Shown here piece after piece: positions 53,180 to 62,495 of a DNA stretch of 64,000 nucleotides. The translations under genes were made by a program, and so were the position numbers. A model generated the notes under the pieces. The model was given only the letters and a program-made list of their open reading frames with translations. It was not told the origin of the DNA and did no database searches. Every line of letters begins with the position of its first letter. The first letter of the stretch is position 1. Source of the stretch: Corynebacterium sp. UBA2622 (GTDB taxonomy: Bacteria > Actinomycetota > Actinomycetes > Mycobacteriales > Mycobacteriaceae); NCBI RefSeq assembly GCF_002339505.1, contig NZ_DDJO01000009.1, positions 212,416-276,415 of the forward strand. The letters are read 5' to 3'.

Positions 53180-53695
53180 GTGGATTCACCGCGCCGCGAT
53201 CTGACCCGCGCCCTCGGAGCCGGGTTCCTGCTGGCGGCCGCGGTGCTGCTGGTAATCACCCTTCGTGTTCCGGGGATCATGCTGGCGATCGTCCTGGTCG
53301 CCGTGATGTACGCCGTGCTGCACCGTTACGACACTGACCCCGAAGCCTCCGCGCTGACGTCCTCACTGCGCATCGTGCGCGACGACATCGGAGACATCCT
53401 CGCCCGTTACGACACGTTCCTGCACGGGCCCGACCCCGACGCAATCGCGGAGCGCACCCTGTATTACCCCGCGCTGGCGGACCCCGGCACCACCCACCCC
53501 GCCATACAGGACTTCCAGCTCCGGGCGGCGGCCGCGCGGAGGTTCATCGCCCGCGTCGACGCGCGCCTGGCGCAGGGCGATCTCGACCGGGCCCAGCTCG
53601 AGCACCTGATCACGATCGCGGACGAGCGCGCCTTCGCCCTCGACACGGCATGGCGCGATGCTCGCCGCGCGGCGCGGGAGCTCGGGCCGGCCTGA
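53180..53695 (+). CDS. Small membrane protein of unknown function
   Basis: A 171-residue protein: GTG start, basic N-terminus, two close transmembrane segments (about 11-28 and 30-45), then a cytoplasmic or external helical domain rich in Ala, Arg and Asp. It likely forms an operon with the preceding gene and converges with dapF (16 bases between stops). No family recognised. Confidence 0.65.
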   Translation: MDSPRRDLTRALGAGFLLAAAVLLVITLRVPGIMLAIVLVAVMYAVLHRYDTDPEASALTSSLRIVRDDIGDILARYDTFLHGPDPDAIAERTLYYPALADPGTTHPAIQDFQLRAAAARRFIARVDARLAQGDLDRAQLEHLITIADERAFALDTAWRDARRAARELGPA

Positions 53696-53711
53696 GCTCC
53701 CGCGCGAGCTC

Positions 53712-54584
53712 TCACCCCGCCCTGTGCAGAGAGCCCGGCTCGGACGTGAAGGCCGCCAAATCCACCTCTCCGCGCGCCACGATCGCGGAGGGCCCCGTCA
53801 TCACGGCCTCCCCGGAGTTGATGTCCACCCGCACCGCGCCGCCCGGCACGATGACCTTGACCGTTCCGTTCTCGATGCCTGCGTCGGCGAGCGCCGCCCG
53901 TGCGGCGGCGACGGTGCCGGTTCCGCAGGAGCGGGTCTCGCCGACGCCGCGCTCCCACACCCGCATGTGCACCTCTCCCGCCGAAAGCTCGGTGAGGATC
54001 TCCACGTTGACGCCCTCCGGGAAGAAGTCGTGGTCGAAGGCGGGCCGCTGCAGCTCCAGCTCGGCCAGCTTCCCCGCGGTCAGGCCCGGAATCACGGCCG
54101 CGAGGTGGGGGTTGCCCACGTCCACTCCGAGCCCCGCAAAGTCGAAGTCACCCATCCGCGCCGTGGATACCCCGGTGACCTGCACCGGGCCCATGTCCAC
54201 GCGCACGGTGGCGAACAGCGGGTCGGACTCGATCACGACCACCTGCTTCACCCCGGCGCGCGTGCCCACCTCGAACTCGCGCTGGCCCTGCAGCCCCTCG
54301 GCCACGAGAACGTGGGAAAAGACGCGCACCCCGTTGCCGCACATCTCGGCGACGGAGCCGTCCGCGTTGCGGTAGTCCATGAACCAGCGGCCCTCCCGCC
54401 TGACCACGCGCAGCAGACCGTCACCGCCGATGCCCGCGCGGCGGTCGCACAGGCCCGACACCACTTCAGGTGTCAGGTCGAGTGAATCGTCGGCATCCGG
54501 AATGATGACGAAGTCGTTCTCGGTCCCGTGGCCCTTGAGGAAGGGGACCTTGACGGAGTGTGTGTTGCGCGTCGCGGTTTTCAC
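53712..54584 (-). CDS. dapF: Diaminopimelate epimerase
   Basis: A 290-residue enzyme that makes meso-diaminopimelate for lysine and peptidoglycan. The two catalytic Cys are in EMCGNGVRVF and RSCGTGTVAAA. KGHGTENDFVI near the start and length are typical. GTG at 54584 overlaps the miaA stop (GTGA), so it is coupled to miaA. Confidence 0.96.
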   Translation of the reverse strand: MKTATRNTHSVKVPFLKGHGTENDFVIIPDADDSLDLTPEVVSGLCDRRAGIGGDGLLRVVRREGRWFMDYRNADGSVAEMCGNGVRVFSHVLVAEGLQGQREFEVGTRAGVKQVVVIESDPLFATVRVDMGPVQVTGVSTARMGDFDFAGLGVDVGNPHLAAVIPGLTAGKLAELELQRPAFDHDFFPEGVNVEILTELSAGEVHMRVWERGVGETRSCGTGTVAAARAALADAGIENGTVKVIVPGGAVRVDINSGEAVMTGPSAIVARGEVDLAAFTSEPGSLHRAG

Positions 54585-55486
54585 CCCAGCGAGTCTAGCG
54601 CGCGCTCAACCACCCCGGTGTCGTCCGCGGGGAGCCAGGTGATGCGCCGGTCGCGGTTGAACCAGGAGCGCTGGCGGCGCACATAGCGTCGGGTGCCCGT
54701 GATGGTCCCCTCCAGCGCCGCGCCCCTGTCCATCTCCCCGCGCAGCATGGCCAGCACCTGGGCGTAACCGATGGCCCGGCCCGCCGTGGAGTCCGCGCGC
54801 AGACCACTGCCCACCAGCCCCTCGACCTCCTCGACCAGCCCGTCGGCGAACATCGTCTCGGCACGCAGCGCGATGCGCGGGTTGAGCCACTCCGGGGTCG
54901 TGCGCAGTCCAAGGATGCGCGTGCCCCACCGCGGCGGGGCATCCTTGGGCGGCTGGGAGGCCTGGAAGGGCCTGCCCGTCAGCTCGATGACTTCCAGGGC
55001 GCGCACGGTGCGGCGCGGGTCCTTGTCCTCAATCACGGCGGCCGCGTCAGGGTCCACCCGCGACAGGTGGGCGTGCAGGGCGTCGATGCCGGCCTCCGCC
55101 AGGCGAGCCTCCCACCGGGCGCGCACGTCGGGGTCGGTGGGAGGGAAAGCCCAGGCATCGATGAGCGACTGGACGTAAAGCATGGAACCGCCCACGAGGA
55201 CGGGCACCTTGCCGCGCGCGGCGATCTCTTCGACGGCGCCCACCGCGAGCCGCTGGTACTCGGCGACGGAGGCCGTGCGCGTCACCGGCCAGATGTCGAG
55301 CAGGTGGTGCGGGATGCCGCCCCGCTCACCGGGCGGGAGTTTCGCGGTCCCGATGTCCATGCCCTCGTAAAGCTGCATGGAATCGACGTTGACGATCTCC
55401 CCACCAAGCTCGCGCGCCAGGGCGATTCCCAGGGATGATTTGCCGGAGGCGGTTGGCCCCACCACGGCGATCGGACGCACGCTCAT
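54581..55486 (-). CDS. miaA: tRNA dimethylallyltransferase
   Basis: A 301-residue enzyme that isopentenylates A37 of tRNAs reading UNN codons. P-loop VVGPTASGKSSLG, VNVDSMQLYEGMDIGTAK, the middle ARGKVPVLVGGSMLYVQSL and the C-terminal YVRRQRSWFNRD are typical. Start ATG at 55486 overlaps the stop of the upstream gene (ATGA); GTG at 55495 is an alternative. MiaB in the same window does the next step on the same base. Confidence 0.94.
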   Translation of the reverse strand: MSVRPIAVVGPTASGKSSLGIALARELGGEIVNVDSMQLYEGMDIGTAKLPPGERGGIPHHLLDIWPVTRTASVAEYQRLAVGAVEEIAARGKVPVLVGGSMLYVQSLIDAWAFPPTDPDVRARWEARLAEAGIDALHAHLSRVDPDAAAVIEDKDPRRTVRALEVIELTGRPFQASQPPKDAPPRWGTRILGLRTTPEWLNPRIALRAETMFADGLVEEVEGLVGSGLRADSTAGRAIGYAQVLAMLRGEMDRGAALEGTITGTRRYVRRQRSWFNRDRRITWLPADDTGVVERALDSLG

Positions 55487-56073
55487 ACCTCCCACACCGC
55501 CACGTACGCCCCCACGCCGAGGGAGTCATCCGAGTCCACCAGCCGCGCCGACACGGGCTCGAGAGCCGCGAGCTCACCCCACAAATACGGCTCCACCACA
55601 CCCACGGCACCGAGCGTGTCGACGTCCACCTCCCCCGCCCCGGCGAGGAAACGCTGAAGTGCCGCGTGGGTGTCCGCGGCGCCGACGACGAGCGAGAGGG
55701 GCGCGCGGGCGTTGAGACCCGCGGGCCCGTCCACGACAACGACGGTGAGGGCCTCCGAGTTGAGCCGCCCGATGTGCGGGCGCGAGCCTGCGGCCGACGG
55801 GCCGCCCCCGAGAACGTGACGCGCCACGAGCTCCGGAAGGTGGTTGCCCGCGCCCGTGCTCACCCGCGGGGCACCCCAGGCGGCGAATGAACCGGTCACC
55901 CCGGTGCGCCATCGCTCGTCGAGGCTGCAGACGATCTCCGCCCGGGCGATGCCGGTCCCGGCCGCGGCTCGGCGCGCGGCGGCCGCGAGGCGCCGCGACG
56001 GCTCGTGCGCCGGGGCGAGCTCCGCGACGAGCGCGGGAGCCCCGGGCATGATCAGAATGTGATGGCCGGACAC
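55483..56073 (-). CDS. Conserved actinobacterial protein upstream of miaA
   Basis: A 196-residue Ala-rich protein. GHHILIMPGAPALVAELAPAH at the start and a C-terminal stretch of regular hydrophobic strands suggest an alpha/beta fold, and its position before miaA fits the conserved protein Rv2728c of Mycobacterium. No motif of known function. Its TGA overlaps the miaA ATG. GTG at 56073 is the best start; no clear ribosome site. Confidence 0.65.
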   Translation of the reverse strand: MSGHHILIMPGAPALVAELAPAHEPSRRLAAAARRAAAGTGIARAEIVCSLDERWRTGVTGSFAAWGAPRVSTGAGNHLPELVARHVLGGGPSAAGSRPHIGRLNSEALTVVVVDGPAGLNARAPLSLVVGAADTHAALQRFLAGAGEVDVDTLGAVGVVEPYLWGELAALEPVSARLVDSDDSLGVGAYVAVWEV

Positions 56074-56243
56074 GCCTTCCAGCCTATCGCGGTGCGGGGA
56101 ACCAGCCCCCTCAACCCGCCCCGGATACGCCTGACAGCACGCACCGGGGGCCGGTAGGATGTGGCCAACGCGCGGGCGCGGTCTCATGCCGCCCCGCGTC
56201 TGGCGGCCGTGACGCGCGGCACCGACGTGAAAGGAACGAGACC

Positions 56244-57665
56244 ATGACTCAGCCCCCCACCCCCGGCCCCACCCCGGGCGGCGGCGACAAGCCCGCAGGG
56301 CAGAAGCCCTCGCCCGCCGTTCTGGCCAAGCGCACGCCAAAGCCGCGGCCCGGCACCGCCGGCGTGAACCCCGGCTCCGTGGATGAGCAGCTGGCCACGC
56401 CCTCACCCGTTCCCTCCCGTGGGCCCGTCACCGCCACCCCTGCACCCGCCACCGACCCCTCAGAGTTCGGCCGCGTCGCAGACGACGGCACCGTCTACGT
56501 CACCCGCGGTGGCGTGGAGCGGGTCATCGGGTCATGGCAGGCGGGCACCCCCGCGGAGGGCCTCGCCCACTACGGCCAGCGCTTCGACGACCTCGCCACC
56601 GAGGTCGGGCTGCTGGAGACGCGCCTGTCCGTCCACCCGGAAGATGCCTCCCAGCTGCGCACCCAGGCGCAGGGGATCAAGGACTCGCTGGACACCCAGG
56701 CCGTGATCGGCGATCTGGACGCGCTGGAAAAGCGCCTCGACGCGGTCATCGCCGCCTCCGAGGAAGCGGGGCAGCGGGCCAAGGAGGCGAAGGCGCAGCG
56801 CCGGGCGCGTGCAATCGCCCGGAAGGAGGAGCTCGCCGCCGAGGCGGAGAACCTGGCGGAGAACTCCACCGAGTGGAAGAAGGCCGGCGACCGGATCCGT
56901 GAGATCCTCGACGAGTGGCGCTCCATCCGCGGCATCGACCGCACCACCGACGACGCGCTGTGGAAGCGCTACTCCCGGGCCCGCGACGCCTTCAACCGCC
57001 GCCGCGGCTCCCACTTCGCGGAGCTGGACCGCAACCGCGCCGTCGCACGTAAGACCAAGGAGGAGCTTGTGCAGCGCGCCGTCGCCATGCAGGACTCCAC
57101 CGACTGGAACGAAACCGCCCGGGCATACCGCGATCTGATGGCGGAGTGGAAGGCCGCCGGTCGCGCGCCCCGCGACGTCGACGACAAGCTGTGGGCCGAG
57201 TTCCGCGCCGCACAGGACCACTTCTTCGAGGCACGCAACGCGGTCAACGCCGAGCGCGACCGTGAATTCGAGGACAACGCCCGGGCCAAGGACGCGCTCA
57301 TCGCCGAGTACGACTCCCTCATCGACCCCGGCAGGGGCCTGGGTGCCGCGAAGGCGAAGCTGCGCGAGCTGCAGGACAAGTGGGAGGAGATCGGCTTTGT
57401 CCCGCGCAGCAGGGTCCGCGAGTACGAGGACAAGATCGGTGCCATTGAGAAGCGCGTCGCGGATGCCGAGGATTCCCGGTGGCGGGCGTCCGATCCGGCC
57501 GCCCAGGCGAAGGTGAGCCAGTTCCAGGTCAAGGCCGATGACCTGACCCGCCAGGCCGAAGCCGCCGAAGCCGCCGGCCATACAGGTAAAGCCGCCGAGC
57601 TGCGGGCGCAGGCCGCTCAGTGGCAGGAGTTCGCCGACGTCGCGGCGAAGGCCGTGAACCGCTAG
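56244..57665 (+). CDS. DUF349 coiled-coil protein
   Basis: A 473-residue protein. The first about 75 residues are Pro/Thr-rich and disordered. Then come repeated DUF349 units, visible as the recurring WKKAGDRIREILDEWRSIRG, YRDLMAEWKAAGRAPRDVDD and LRELQDKWEEIGFVPR segments, in long charged helices. It matches Rv2731 by type and position. Possibly a nucleic-acid or envelope-associated scaffold; unproven. AAAGGAACG precedes the ATG. Confidence 0.8.
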   Translation: MTQPPTPGPTPGGGDKPAGQKPSPAVLAKRTPKPRPGTAGVNPGSVDEQLATPSPVPSRGPVTATPAPATDPSEFGRVADDGTVYVTRGGVERVIGSWQAGTPAEGLAHYGQRFDDLATEVGLLETRLSVHPEDASQLRTQAQGIKDSLDTQAVIGDLDALEKRLDAVIAASEEAGQRAKEAKAQRRARAIARKEELAAEAENLAENSTEWKKAGDRIREILDEWRSIRGIDRTTDDALWKRYSRARDAFNRRRGSHFAELDRNRAVARKTKEELVQRAVAMQDSTDWNETARAYRDLMAEWKAAGRAPRDVDDKLWAEFRAAQDHFFEARNAVNAERDREFEDNARAKDALIAEYDSLIDPGRGLGAAKAKLRELQDKWEEIGFVPRSRVREYEDKIGAIEKRVADAEDSRWRASDPAAQAKVSQFQVKADDLTRQAEAAEAAGHTGKAAELRAQAAQWQEFADVAAKAVNR

Positions 57666-58727
57666 TTGCTCCGCCCGCTCATCGTCGGCCGCCGCGGCAC
57701 CCCCGATTTCGAGGATGCCGTCGCGGCCTACGTTTTCTCCGCCACCCTCGCCATTCAGGACATCACGGGGCTCGCAACCTCCGGGGTGACCGCCTCGCAC
57801 GTCGCCAAGCGGCTCGAAGGCTCCGCGGAGTCGCGCTCCATGCTCTTCGGCCTCTCCGCTCGGTCGGTTCCCCGGACCGTCGGGGAGCTGGGGTACCCGG
57901 TAATGACATCAGAGGACCTTCTCGACATCGAGGCCTGGGTGTTCGTCTCCCTCCCGCTCCTCGAGGACCTCCGCGTCACCGAAGCCCACATCACCCTCGA
58001 TGCTTCCATCGCGCCCCTCCCGGGCGAGGACACACCCGCCGCCCCCTGGGAGGCCGCGCTTTCGCTTCTCGACGACCTCGCCGCCGCCCTCGTCAGACCC
58101 ATCCGCCAGGTGTGGGTCACCACCGCGACGGGAGCTGACGCACCGGCCGCGCTGAGGCATCACGGGTATGCGCCGGCGTTCTCGGAGACGCAGGCCGTGT
58201 TCGATGTGCCGCGTTGCGAGGTTGCGTGCGACGTGGTCGATGACATGGCCTTTGCCGCATCAGACCTACCGTGCCTGCGGGACGTGCTCACATCGTCCTC
58301 GCGGAGCTACCCACGTGGCGGTCTCATCATGGATGAGGTGACGTGGGATGAGGCGCGTCTGCGCGATGCGGGGGCGCGCCTGCTCGACCGGGGAGGCAGC
58401 CAGGTGACCGCACTCGCGCGTGACAGGGGTGGGTGCGTGGTGGGCATTGCGGAGGTGGTGCACTACGACTCGGACGCTGCCAGCCTGTGCGAGGTTGGTC
58501 TGGTGTATGTGCTGCCCAGCGCACGGAAAATCGGTCTCGGGCGCACCGCGCTGTCCTCGGCGTTGGCCGCGGCACGTGCCCGGTGGCCGGAGGTGGAGAC
58601 TGGTTATCTCTCCTACCCGTCGGGTGATCCCGCCGCGGAGGCGACCGCAGCGCGGTTGGGGGCGCGGCCGGTCTCGCAGACGACGGCGTGGCAGCTGCCC
58701 TGCACGGGTGATCCGGCCCGGCCGTAG
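57666..58727 (+). CDS. GNAT-type N-acetyltransferase-like protein
   Basis: A 353-residue protein whose C-terminal half (about 205-345) shows a GNAT pattern: VVGIAEVVHYDS, LVYVLPSARKIGLGRTALSSAL (the V-x-x-x-x-R-x-x-G-x-G/A acetyl-CoA loop) and TGYLSYPSG. The first half is a separate domain. It starts with a TTG directly after the DUF349 stop, so translation probably depends on the upstream gene; the start is uncertain. Substrate unknown. Confidence 0.65.
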   Translation: MLRPLIVGRRGTPDFEDAVAAYVFSATLAIQDITGLATSGVTASHVAKRLEGSAESRSMLFGLSARSVPRTVGELGYPVMTSEDLLDIEAWVFVSLPLLEDLRVTEAHITLDASIAPLPGEDTPAAPWEAALSLLDDLAAALVRPIRQVWVTTATGADAPAALRHHGYAPAFSETQAVFDVPRCEVACDVVDDMAFAASDLPCLRDVLTSSSRSYPRGGLIMDEVTWDEARLRDAGARLLDRGGSQVTALARDRGGCVVGIAEVVHYDSDAASLCEVGLVYVLPSARKIGLGRTALSSALAAARARWPEVETGYLSYPSGDPAAEATAARLGARPVSQTTAWQLPCTGDPARP

Positions 58728-58734
58728 TGTCCCG

Positions 58735-59340
58735 TTACTCGGCGAGAAGGCGGCCCAGGCCCGCGGCGAGATCACCCATGATCGCCGAGCGTGTGCCCTC
58801 TCCGGGCGGGGTGTTGAGGTAGTCTAGGGTGAGCCCGTTGACCAGAGCCGTGATCAGACGCGCCGTGCGGGCGACTGTGTCGTTGTGCTCCCCCGCCGGG
58901 CCGCCGCCCAGTGCGTGAATGAGACGATCCCGGAACATTTCCAGTTCGCGCTGGTACTGACCCGCCAACCCAGGCCGGGTCGATGCCGCGCCTCCGAGAA
59001 TCACCCACAGGGCCGCATCCTCCCTCTGGATCTCACCGATCGGAAGCAATTCCGCGAGGGAGGCGCCCAAACGCTCCAGGGGATCAGTTCCAGGCGGCAG
59101 GGAGGTGGCGGAGACCCGCTCATGCTGCCTCCGCGTGGAGCGGAGAAGTGCCTTCTGCAGCAGCAGTTCCTTGGTGCCCATGAAGTACTGCACCGTGCCG
59201 GGGGCGACACCGGCCTCCTTCGCGACCCTGCGCACACTGGCGGCATCGAGCCCCTCATTGACAATGACGGTAATCGCGGAATCCGCGATCGCCTCCTCCT
59301 GGGGCGACATCGTACGGATCACCGTTCCCACGGATGCCAT
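58735..59340 (-). CDS. TetR-family regulator
   Basis: A 201-residue TetR repressor. N-terminal HTH AASVRRVAKEAGVAPGTVQYFMGTKEL, then an all-helical ligand domain. TGGAGGAG is a strong ribosome site before the ATG at 59340. It is divergent from a membrane protein gene, with two identical-type palindromes (59375-59411) in the short spacer, so it likely represses both genes. Ligand unknown. Confidence 0.88.
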   Translation of the reverse strand: MASVGTVIRTMSPQEEAIADSAITVIVNEGLDAASVRRVAKEAGVAPGTVQYFMGTKELLLQKALLRSTRRQHERVSATSLPPGTDPLERLGASLAELLPIGEIQREDAALWVILGGAASTRPGLAGQYQRELEMFRDRLIHALGGGPAGEHNDTVARTARLITALVNGLTLDYLNTPPGEGTRSAIMGDLAAGLGRLLAE

Positions 59341-59374
59341 GGCTCCTCCAATTCTCTCGCGTTCACCGGCACGC

Positions 59375-59411
59375 CATACAACCGTATGATACCTTTCCAT
59401 ACGCTCGTATG
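59375..59411. promoter_or_regulatory. Tandem TetR operator
   Basis: CATAC-AACC-GTATG (59375-59388) and CATAC-GCTC-GTATG (59398-59411), centres 23 bases apart, i.e. about two helical turns. The first covers TATGAT (59385-59390), a candidate -10 for the rightward gene; the second ends six bases before its ribosome site. Confidence 0.8.
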
Positions 59412-59428
59412 AGAAAGGAGATAGGCCC

Positions 59429-60124
59429 GTGGACGTTCTGGGTCTCGCAGGGCTCGCACTGGTGGACAGCGTGAGCGCGGGAACACTGCTTATACCGGCG
59501 GTGCTGCTATTGTCCTGGCAGCGGATGCGGCTGGCGCACTATACCGCCTACCTGGCGACGATCACCGTGAGTTACTTCGCCATCGGCGTCGCCCTCATGT
59601 CCGGCATTCGCATCGCCGTCGATGGGGCCGGTGGGGCGGCCGTCACCTCCTCCCGGTCGTTTTGGTGGGTCTTGCTCGCCGCGGGCGTTTCCCTCATCGC
59701 ACTGGGAATCCTCTCGCCCTCCCCGAAGAGGAGGGCCGCCGAAGACATCCTGGCGGCCCGGCAGCGCGGCGGTACCGCGTCGGCGGGAGGGCTCGGCGCC
59801 ATGGTCGCGCTCGCGGCGGGAGCCGCGGTGGCGGAGGCCGCCACGATGCTTCCCTACCTCGCGGCCGTGGGAATCATCGAGACATTTGAGTCGGGCACGG
59901 CAGCCCGGCTGCTCGCGCTGTTCGCCTACTGCGTGGTCATGATCGCGCCCGCGAGTGTCCTCGGGGTCGCGGTCCAGCTCTCACGCGGCCGCGTGTTCAG
60001 GAGGGTGGCGGCGGTATTGCCGCGGCTTGAATACGAAACCAAGGTCACAGCCCTGTGGATCGCCGTCATCGTGGGTATCCACCTTGCCGTGCGCAGCGCA
60101 TCCCACCTGGGTCTCATCGGGTAG
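59429..60124 (+). CDS. GAP/Sap-like six-helix membrane protein
   Basis: A 231-residue protein with about six transmembrane segments, beginning LGLAGLALVDSVSAGTLLIPAVLLL. The ALVDSVSAGTLLIP start resembles the GAP (Sap, sulfolipid-1-addressing protein) family of mycobacterial and corynebacterial membrane proteins, LysE-like transporters for lipids or small molecules. AAAGGAG before a GTG start. It is under the TetR operator described at 59375-59411, so it is probably the induced exporter of the pair. Confidence 0.7.
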   Translation: MDVLGLAGLALVDSVSAGTLLIPAVLLLSWQRMRLAHYTAYLATITVSYFAIGVALMSGIRIAVDGAGGAAVTSSRSFWWVLLAAGVSLIALGILSPSPKRRAAEDILAARQRGGTASAGGLGAMVALAAGAAVAEAATMLPYLAAVGIIETFESGTAARLLALFAYCVVMIAPASVLGVAVQLSRGRVFRRVAAVLPRLEYETKVTALWIAVIVGIHLAVRSASHLGLIG

Positions 60125-60142
60125 CGCAGCTGGGGCGGGGTC

Positions 60143-60790
60143 CTAGCCCTCGTATTTCCGGTGCCTTTCGGCGGCGCGCGCCCGCCGGTCATCGACGAGC
60201 AGGGGGTTGCCCTCCCCCGTCCGCGCCTTCTGAGCCGCACTTTCCTGGGCCAGCGCGACGTCGTCACGCTTCTCCGCTCCCGCGCGACGGCGGGCGATCT
60301 CCTCCTGGGACCCGCTTCGGCCGAGCACCACCGGAATGTAGGCGAACACGGTGACGGCCACCGCCGCGATCGCGAGGTAGATTCCAGCGCCGTGGTGCAG
60401 CCCGACGTCGAAGCTCGAGCTGGTGCGGCGCAGCCAGATGGCCAGGATCGAGAGGATGAGCGCGAGCGTGGAGATCATCCAGGCGGGGGCGGCGACGACG
60501 AACCGTTTCGTCAACAGGACCAGCGGCGTCAGCAGGCCGACGCCGGCGAAGCTGAGCCACGCGAAGAGGTACTCCGTCACCTTCGTCTGGACGGCCCGCG
60601 AGCCCTCGGTGGCACCGATGATCTCCCACCCGCTGGTGGAACCGGCGAAGGGGAGGAACATTGCCGCGAGATAGACGAGCGCGCACCCGAGCAGCACCCA
60701 GTGGGCGGTGCCGAGCTCGATGCTTCTCGACGCATCCTTCTCCAGCTCAGCCAGGTCAATGGTTTCGTCGTTCGGCTGCCTGTCGGTCAT
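60143..60790 (-). CDS. Conserved four-helix membrane protein (Rv2732c type)
   Basis: A 215-residue protein with a short acidic start, four transmembrane segments (about 31-48, 74-93, 99-118, 134-154) and a long charged C-terminal cytoplasmic tail ending in RKYEG. It lies next to miaB as in mycobacteria (Rv2732c). Function unknown. Confidence 0.75.
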   Translation of the reverse strand: MTDRQPNDETIDLAELEKDASRSIELGTAHWVLLGCALVYLAAMFLPFAGSTSGWEIIGATEGSRAVQTKVTEYLFAWLSFAGVGLLTPLVLLTKRFVVAAPAWMISTLALILSILAIWLRRTSSSFDVGLHHGAGIYLAIAAVAVTVFAYIPVVLGRSGSQEEIARRRAGAEKRDDVALAQESAAQKARTGEGNPLLVDDRRARAAERHRKYEG

Positions 60791-60841
60791 GCCGCGCCTC
60801 CCCTGGGTTCAGTCCAACTTTTGATGGAATTAATTGTAGAC

Positions 60842-62380
60842 CTACCCTCCGCAACAGGCGGAATCTGCGGCCGGAACCTCGTGGGTGTCAGCGGGTCGGC
60901 GGAGCGTCGGCAGGCCGAGGCCCACCCCAACCGGCGCTGTGGTGGGAACCGTTCCCGCTTCGGCGTTGTCACCCGCCCTGGTGCGGCGGTGGGAGTGCAC
61001 ACCGGAGTCCGCGATGAGGAAGTGCGGTTTGGCCTCGGTCACCGTAACGGTGACGATGTCGCCCGAGCGGATGGTGCCGTCCGTCGCACCCTCCGCCCGG
61101 AAATGCACTAGGCGCCCGTCACGGGCTCGCCCGGACATGCGGTTGGTGCGGTCGTTCTTGCGCCCTCCCCCGTCCTGGACCAGGAGCTCCTGGTCCGTTC
61201 CCACGAGCTTTGCGTTCTCCTCGGCGCTGATGCGCTCCTGGAGGGCGATGAGGCGCTCGAAACGCTCCTGCACGACGTCCTTGGGCACCTGCCTGTCCAT
61301 CTCCGCGGCGGGGGTTCCGGGGCGCGGGGAGTACTGGAAGGTGAACGCGGAGGTGAAACGAGCCTTTTCCACGACATCGAGCGTGGCCTGGAAATCCTCC
61401 TCGGTCTCACCCGGAAATCCCACGATGATGTCGGTGGTGATGGCGGCGTGCGGAAGCTTCTCGCGGACCTCGTCGAGGATGGCGAGGAACTTCTTCGAGC
61501 GGTAGGACCGCCGCATCTCCTTGAGCACCCTGTCGGAACCCGACTGCAGAGGCATATGCAGCTGCGGGCACACGTTGGGGGTCTCGGCCATGGCGTCGAT
61601 GACGTCCGAGGTGAATTCGGCCGGATGCGGGGAGGTGAAGCGCACGCGCTCGAGGCCCTCGATGTCGCCGCAGGCGCGCAGCAACTTGGAGAACGCGGAG
61701 CGGTCCCGCTCGAGGTCCTCATCGACGAAGTTCACGCCATAGGCGTTGACGTTCTGACCCAGGAGGGTCACCTCCGTGACACCCTGGTCCACCAGCGCCT
61801 GAACCTCGGCGAGAATGTCACCCGGGCGGCGGTCCTGTTCCTTCCCGCGGAGGCTCGGAACGATGCAGAACGTGCAGGTGTTGTTGCAGCCCACGGAGAT
61901 GGAGACCCACCCCGCGTAGGAGGATTCCCGCTTCGCCGGCAACACCGAGGGGAAGGTCTCGAGCGCCTCCACGACCTCCACCTGCGCCTCGTCGTTCACG
62001 CGGGCGCGCTCAAGCAGGACAGGGAGGACAGCCATGTTGTGGGTGCCGAAGACAGCGTCGACCCAGGGTGCCTTCTCCACGACCCGGTCGCGGTCCTTCT
62101 GCGCCAGGCACCCGCCCACCGCGATCTGCATGCCAGGGTGGCCGTCCTTCGTGTTCTTGAGCTGGCCCAGGGTGCCGTAGAGGCGCTGGTCCGCGTTGTC
62201 GCGCACCGCACAGGTGTTGAACACCACCAGGTCCGGTTCCTCCCCCTCACCGGCTGCGGCGTACCCGGCCTCCTCCAGCAGGCCGCTGAGCCGCTCCGAG
62301 TCGTGGACGTTCATCTGGCAGCCGAAGGTGCGCACCTCGTAGGTGCGGGGGCTGTCCTGCGCGGTGGGTTGCTGTGTCAC
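60842..62380 (-). CDS. miaB: tRNA-2-methylthio-N6-dimethylallyladenosine synthase
   Basis: A 512-residue radical-SAM methylthiotransferase. UPF0004 domain with Cys in FGCQMNVHD, NTCAVRDNA and GGCLAQKD (second iron-sulfur cluster); radical SAM motif GCNNTCTFCIVP; C-terminal TRAM domain. It adds the 2-methylthio group to i6A37 made by MiaA. GTG at 62380 is chosen by homology; there is no clear ribosome site, but TAGACT nearby allows a leaderless start. An about 60-residue extension after the TRAM domain ends in SACCGG, which is unusual. Confidence 0.95.
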   Translation of the reverse strand: MTQQPTAQDSPRTYEVRTFGCQMNVHDSERLSGLLEEAGYAAAGEGEEPDLVVFNTCAVRDNADQRLYGTLGQLKNTKDGHPGMQIAVGGCLAQKDRDRVVEKAPWVDAVFGTHNMAVLPVLLERARVNDEAQVEVVEALETFPSVLPAKRESSYAGWVSISVGCNNTCTFCIVPSLRGKEQDRRPGDILAEVQALVDQGVTEVTLLGQNVNAYGVNFVDEDLERDRSAFSKLLRACGDIEGLERVRFTSPHPAEFTSDVIDAMAETPNVCPQLHMPLQSGSDRVLKEMRRSYRSKKFLAILDEVREKLPHAAITTDIIVGFPGETEEDFQATLDVVEKARFTSAFTFQYSPRPGTPAAEMDRQVPKDVVQERFERLIALQERISAEENAKLVGTDQELLVQDGGGRKNDRTNRMSGRARDGRLVHFRAEGATDGTIRSGDIVTVTVTEAKPHFLIADSGVHSHRRTRAGDNAEAGTVPTTAPVGVGLGLPTLRRPADTHEVPAADSACCGG

Positions 62381-62424
62381 GGAGGGAAAGTCTATCGCCG
62401 CCCCGGGTGACGGCCTAAACGCGA

Positions 62425-62495
62425 AAGGAGGTGGCGGCGGGGGTCGTTCCGGAGGCCGGGGGGCGGGCGGGGGCGGGTCCTCGGCGGGGGCGGGC
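62425..62495 (+). repeat. G-tract-rich segment between miaB and gluA
   Basis: Many runs of three to six G close together, for example GGCGGGGG, GGGGGGCGGGCGGGGGCGGG and GGCGGGGGCGGG, far above the surrounding density. Capable of G-quadruplex in principle. No gene is here. Confidence 0.5.
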
